Shown in pieces: positions 60,849 to 64,000 of a stretch of DNA of 64,000 nt; position 1 is the stretch's first letter, and each line of letters opens with the position of its first letter. This stretch comes from DATJIG01 sp050260515 (GTDB lineage: Bacteria; Pseudomonadota; Alphaproteobacteria; SMXQ01). The notes beneath the pieces were generated by a model, which searched no databases, was not told where the DNA came from, and saw only the letters and a list, made by a program, of their open reading frames with translations. The stretch is taken from NCBI GenBank assembly GCA_050260515.1, contig JBLNCI010000036.1:1-64000 (forward strand), read 5' to 3'. The translations under genes and the position numbers were made by a program.

Positions 60849-61838
60849 TCAGGGCACGGGGCGATAGACGAGAATCGCCGCGGGCGACGACGTCGCGCGC
60901 GCCGCCACGAACAGCCGGTCGAGCTCCGGCACGAACAGCGACGTGCGAGCCCCCGGCGAGGTCGCCACGCGGCCCAAGCTGCTCAAGCCGTTTTCGTTCT
61001 GCTCGAACACCTCGACCGCGCCCTCGCCGCAGCTCACGTACACGTGCGGCCGCTTGGGATCGAAGAACACGTCGTCGGAGTCGCCGCAGGTCGGGGCGGA
61101 GGCCGCTTGCGCTCCGTTGCCCGTGTTGAAGAGGCCGAGGCGCGCGGGCTTGCGGTAGACGACGGCGATCTGATCGCCGATCGCGCTGATCGCCATCGGG
61201 AAGTTCGCCACCCCCCGCTCGACTTTCCACCCCGCCACCCGCTTGCGGCTCGCGCGGTCCACCACCGAGATCTCCCCGGCGTCGGGCACGTTCACGAACA
61301 CGCGCCCATCAATGGGATGCAGGCGAAAGCCTTCCGGGTGACCCGGCAGGGCGACGTCGAACAGCTTTTCGCCGCGCACCGCATCGATCCAGGCGAGCGC
61401 ACCTTTTCCATAACCCGCCACCAGATGGTCGCCGTCGAGGCGCAGGTTGTCGGCGTCGCTGCCGAGGCGGACCACGCCCGCCGGCGAGCCGTCGGCACCG
61501 CGGAACAGATGCACCGTGCCGTCGCGGGCGCTGGCGGCGGCGATGAGATCGGGTTCGGGGAGATACGCGACGCCTTGGGGCTCGCCGACGCCGTGAACGC
61601 GCGCGACGCTCGCCCCGGCCTTGAGATCGACGATATCGAGGGTGTCGTTGCCGAGTTCGGCGACGATCAGCCGGCCGCGGCCGAGATCGACAGCCATGTG
61701 GTCGATCCGGCCGCTCACACCGTCGAGCGGAATACGGTAATCGAGAGCGAGCGGCTGTGACGTCTGGGCCGTGGCAAGCGGCGCCAGGGCTGCCGCGGCG
61801 AGGGCAACCGTCGAGGTGAACGGGAAAAGCTTCGTCAT
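60849..61838 (-). CDS. Exported YncE-like beta-propeller protein
   Basis: Secreted protein of 329 residues. A signal peptide (FTSTVALAAAALAPLATA) precedes a seven-bladed propeller-like series of short repeats such as DHMAVDLGRGRLIVAELGNDTLDIVDL, FRLHPIDGRVFVNVPDAGEISVVD and FFDPKRPHVYVSCGEG. It resembles YncE/surface-layer propellers used for protein or ligand binding in the periplasm. GAGGAG lies 8 bases before the ATG. No pathway partner next to it. Confidence 0.8.
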   Translation of the reverse strand: MTKLFPFTSTVALAAAALAPLATAQTSQPLALDYRIPLDGVSGRIDHMAVDLGRGRLIVAELGNDTLDIVDLKAGASVARVHGVGEPQGVAYLPEPDLIAAASARDGTVHLFRGADGSPAGVVRLGSDADNLRLDGDHLVAGYGKGALAWIDAVRGEKLFDVALPGHPEGFRLHPIDGRVFVNVPDAGEISVVDRASRKRVAGWKVERGVANFPMAISAIGDQIAVVYRKPARLGLFNTGNGAQAASAPTCGDSDDVFFDPKRPHVYVSCGEGAVEVFEQNENGLSSLGRVATSPGARTSLFVPELDRLFVAARATSSPAAILVYRPVP

Positions 61839-62174
61839 GGTCCGTGCTCCTCAGCCCGCCGCGCCGGCGCGCGGCGGGGAGTGAGCGGAGCTTGGACGAG
61901 ATCGTCTGACGGGGAGCCCGCGATGTCCCCGATCCCTTATAGCCGTCCCGGCCGAGGCGGGTCGGTTGCAAAACTATGTGAACGCCGGCGCACCGATCCT
62001 GGGTAAACCACGGAAATACTGTGGGTTTTGCGACCTGATTTCGTCCCACCGCCGCGCTCGGGAATGGACAGGGCGGGGGATTTCTTCTATCTACCCGGGT
62101 GCACCCGGCGTCGTAGCCCCCATATAACCGGCTGGATTTGCCGTGCGATTTCGTTTTCCCGGAGATAGGCCCCG
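61839..62174. other. divergent intergenic region upstream of the ferredoxin genes
   Basis: A 336-base gap between the propeller gene and the ferredoxin gene, which read away from each other. It holds the palindrome and -10-like element described separately, and an imperfect dyad CCAC-GGAAATACT-GTGG near 62009-62025. I see no reading frame of note. Confidence 0.6.
62095..62128 (+). promoter_or_regulatory. palindromic operator and -10 element of the ferredoxin genes
   Basis: A perfect 14-base palindrome CCGGGTGCACCCGG (62095-62108) is followed by TATAAC (62123-62128), a five-of-six match to the -10 consensus. The palindrome overlaps the position expected for the -35, which itself is poor, a layout typical of promoters controlled by a dimeric regulator. 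The ATG of the ferredoxin gene lies about 46 bases downstream. Confidence 0.5.
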
Positions 62175-62567
62175 ATGAGCAAGGTCCCGCCCACCCCGAA
62201 GATGTTCTACGTCACGCACCCGTTCGTGTGCGTGAACGCCCGCGAGCCCGGCCATCCCCGCGGAAGCTGCGCCGAGAAGGGCTCGAAGGAGCTCCACGGC
62301 TACATGAAGTCGCGGGCGAAGGAGCTCGGGATCAAAAACATCCGCGTCAATCAGGCGGGGTGCCTCGATCGCTGCGAACTCGGCCCCAACCTGCTGATCC
62401 AGCCCGAGGGCATCTGGTACCAGATCCGCACCAAGGCGGATGTCGACGAGATCCTGCAGAAGCACATCATCGAGGGCGGCCGCGTCGACCGGCTCATGCT
62501 GGAGCCCACCGACCGCCTGCCGAAGGACGTCGAGGCGCGTCGCGCCAAGGCGGCCGCGGCCGAGTGA
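62175..62567 (+). CDS. Thioredoxin-like [2Fe-2S] ferredoxin
   Basis: Small electron-transfer protein of 130 residues of the thioredoxin-fold [2Fe-2S] family. The four ligands are C19, C32, C63 and C67 (HPFVCVNAREPGHP, GSCAEKGS, GCLDRCELGPNLL). GGAGA lies about 9 bases before the ATG. Its sequence is closely similar to the first 110 residues of the next gene's product, so the two are tandem paralogues. The last 25 residues are a charged tail. Confidence 0.93.
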   Translation: MSKVPPTPKMFYVTHPFVCVNAREPGHPRGSCAEKGSKELHGYMKSRAKELGIKNIRVNQAGCLDRCELGPNLLIQPEGIWYQIRTKADVDEILQKHIIEGGRVDRLMLEPTDRLPKDVEARRAKAAAAE

Positions 62568-62621
62568 CGTCGCCGATCGCCGTCCCGTCCGCGCCTTTAC
62601 CCGTTCAGGAGAACCGTTGAA

Positions 62622-63941
62622 ATGACCGCCCAGCCGCGCGATCCCGCGCCGTACTACGAAACCCACGTCTTCTGCTGCATGAACCAGCGGGAGCCCGGGC
62701 ACCCGCGGAGCTGCTGCGCCGACCGCGGCGGAGTCGAGCTGCGCGAATACATGAAGTCGCGCGCGAAGGAGCTCGGCCTCAAGAAGCTCCGGGTCAATCA
62801 GTCCGGCTGTCTCGAGCGCTGCGAGCTCGGCGCCGCCCTCGTCATCTATCCCGAGGGCATCTGGTACACCTACTCGACCAAGGACGACGTCGACGAGATC
62901 CTCGACCGTCACATCATGAAGGGCGAGATCGTCGAGCGCCTCGTGCTCGAGAACGAGCAGAAGGTGCCGAAGCCGACGGCGAAGAAGCAGCTCGCGCTCA
63001 CGGTCGCGAAGGTCGTCGACGAAACCGCCGACATCAAGCGCTTCGAGCTCGTCTCGGCCGACGGCAAGCCGCTGCCGGAGTTCACCGCCGGCGCGCACAT
63101 CGACGTGCTGATGGACAACGGCCAGCGCCGCTCCTACTCGCTCGCCAACAATCCGACCGAGCGCAACCGCTATGTCATCGGCGTCCTGCGCGAGCCGGCG
63201 AGCCGCGGCGGATCGGCCTGGATGCACGACGCGGTAAAGGCCGGAATGACGCTGAAGGCCACCGCGCCGCTCAACAACTTCAAGCTCGCCGAGGACGCGA
63301 AGGAGCACATCCTGATCGCCGGCGGGATCGGCATCACGCCGATCCTGGCGATGGGCCATCGCCTCAAGGCGCTCGGCGCGAACGCAACGCTGCACTACTG
63401 CACCCGCTCACCCGAAAAGACGTCGTTCAAGGCGGAGGTCCAGGAGGCGTTCGGCGGCAAGGTGGTGTTCCACCACGACGGCGGCGATCCGTCGAAGGGC
63501 ATCAAGCTCGCCGACGTCCTGAAGACCCGCCACGAGGGCGCCCACCTGTACATCTGCGGGCCCTCGGGGCTGCTCGAAGCCGCCCGCAAGGCGTCCGCCC
63601 ATTGGCCCGACGAGACCGTGCACTTCGAGCACTTCGCGGCGACGCCGATGAAGAAGCCGGCGACCGCGAACGAGCCGTTCGAGGTCTACCTGTCGCGGCG
63701 CAAGCTCACGCTCACCGTGCCGGCCGACAAGAGCATCCTCGAGGTCGTGCGCGCCGCCGGCGTCGAGGCCGACTCGAGCTGCGAGACCGGCATCTGCTCG
63801 ACCTGCGAGACCCGCCTGATCTCGGGCCGCGCCGATCACCGCGACGAGGTGCTGTCGGAGGCGGACCGCATCGCCAACAAGAAAATCCTGATTTGCACCT
63901 CCCGCGCCATGCCGGGCGAGAAGCTCGTGCTCGACCTCTGA
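62622..63941 (+). CDS. Fusion: thioredoxin-like ferredoxin + FMN/NAD oxidoreductase + plant-type ferredoxin
   Basis: Protein of 439 residues with three parts. Residues 1-110 are a thioredoxin-like [2Fe-2S] ferredoxin (C19, C32, C63, C67) like the preceding gene. Residues 122-340 are a ferredoxin-reductase-type FMN/FAD and NAD domain (R170-S-Y-S, GGIGITP 234-240, ICGPSG). Residues 350-439 are a plant-type [2Fe-2S] ferredoxin: C387-x4-C392-x2-C395 and C425. The last two parts are the arrangement of phthalate dioxygenase reductase; the added N-terminal ferredoxin is unusual. AGGAG precedes the ATG. Substrate or oxygenase partner unknown. Confidence 0.92.
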   Translation: MTAQPRDPAPYYETHVFCCMNQREPGHPRSCCADRGGVELREYMKSRAKELGLKKLRVNQSGCLERCELGAALVIYPEGIWYTYSTKDDVDEILDRHIMKGEIVERLVLENEQKVPKPTAKKQLALTVAKVVDETADIKRFELVSADGKPLPEFTAGAHIDVLMDNGQRRSYSLANNPTERNRYVIGVLREPASRGGSAWMHDAVKAGMTLKATAPLNNFKLAEDAKEHILIAGGIGITPILAMGHRLKALGANATLHYCTRSPEKTSFKAEVQEAFGGKVVFHHDGGDPSKGIKLADVLKTRHEGAHLYICGPSGLLEAARKASAHWPDETVHFEHFAATPMKKPATANEPFEVYLSRRKLTLTVPADKSILEVVRAAGVEADSSCETGICSTCETRLISGRADHRDEVLSEADRIANKKILICTSRAMPGEKLVLDL

Positions 63942-63964
63942 GACGAGCGACCGGACGGAACGAA

Positions 63965-63992
63965 ACGGGGGCCTTGCGGCCCCCGTTTTTTT
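63965..63992 (+). terminator. intrinsic terminator of the ferredoxin operon
   Basis: A perfect 9-bp stem ACGGGGGCC-TTGC-GGCCCCCGT (63965-63986) runs directly into seven T residues (63986-63992). It lies 24 bases after the stop codon of the fusion gene and is the clearest terminator in the window. Confidence 0.93.
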
Positions 63993-64000
63993 ATCCCTCG

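Overview
The window is about 64 kb of a GC-rich bacterial chromosome, almost fully coding, with clear alphaproteobacterial gene orders: atpHAGD without the F0 genes, the sdh - zapE - mdh - sucCDAB - lpd block, ffh-rpsP-rimM-trmD-rplS-leuCDB, and dapF-mtaB-ftsY. Two DUF2336/DUF484-type genes, a Bug-type solute receptor and a possible CtrA site fit a Rhodospirillales-like or Reyranella-like alphaproteobacterium. The exact order cannot be fixed from sequence alone. I see no phage, insertion sequence, CRISPR array, tRNA or rRNA.

Layout. 1-3806 (-): ATP synthase F1 genes atpH-atpA-atpG-atpD, with atpD cut by the left edge. 3987-8637: priA (-), then fsa, a DUF484 gene and xerC (+). 8650-18354 (-): mdh, an 18-residue lysine-rich peptide gene, then sucC-sucD-sucA-sucB-lpd and a periplasmic copper chaperone. 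18585-26959 (-): succinate dehydrogenase sdhCDAB followed by dienelactone hydrolase, an ornithine-cyclodeaminase-like gene, zapE, nadC and a quinone-reductase-like gene. 27114-27413: a SelW-like thioredoxin-fold gene. 27414-28512: a 1.1 kb stretch with no convincing gene but packed with nested perfect inverted repeats. 28513-29187 (+): LysE-type exporter. 29305-39241 (-): ffh-rpsP-rimM-trmD-rplS-leuC-leuD-leuB-gdx-NRAMP-like-asd. 39514-42595 (+): dapF-mtaB-ftsY. 42609-44205: a small conserved-looking protein and a DUF2336 protein. 44460-48753 (-): tkt-gap-pgk. 49010-55938: AbrB-family membrane protein, a cupin (-), then hydrolase, HpcH/HpaI aldolase, Bug receptor, MaoC-type hydratase and 2-methylfumaryl-CoA isomerase-like CoA transferase. 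56059-60845 (+): a GldA/GldF/GldG-like ABC system with a DUF4340 protein. 60849-61838 (-): exported beta-propeller protein. 62175-63941 (+): a thioredoxin-like [2Fe-2S] ferredoxin and a three-part ferredoxin-oxidoreductase fusion, closed by a strong terminator.

How it fits together. Most of the window is central metabolism (lower glycolysis, the TCA cycle from 2-oxoglutarate to oxaloacetate, F1 ATPase), leucine and aspartate-family synthesis, and translation and secretion. The accessory parts are the mesaconyl-CoA-type gene pair with its aldolase and orphan receptor, the Gld-like ABC operon, and the unusual iron-sulfur fusion with its own palindromic promoter. The observation I rate highest is the densely structured non-coding region at 27548-28495, a candidate large structured RNA.
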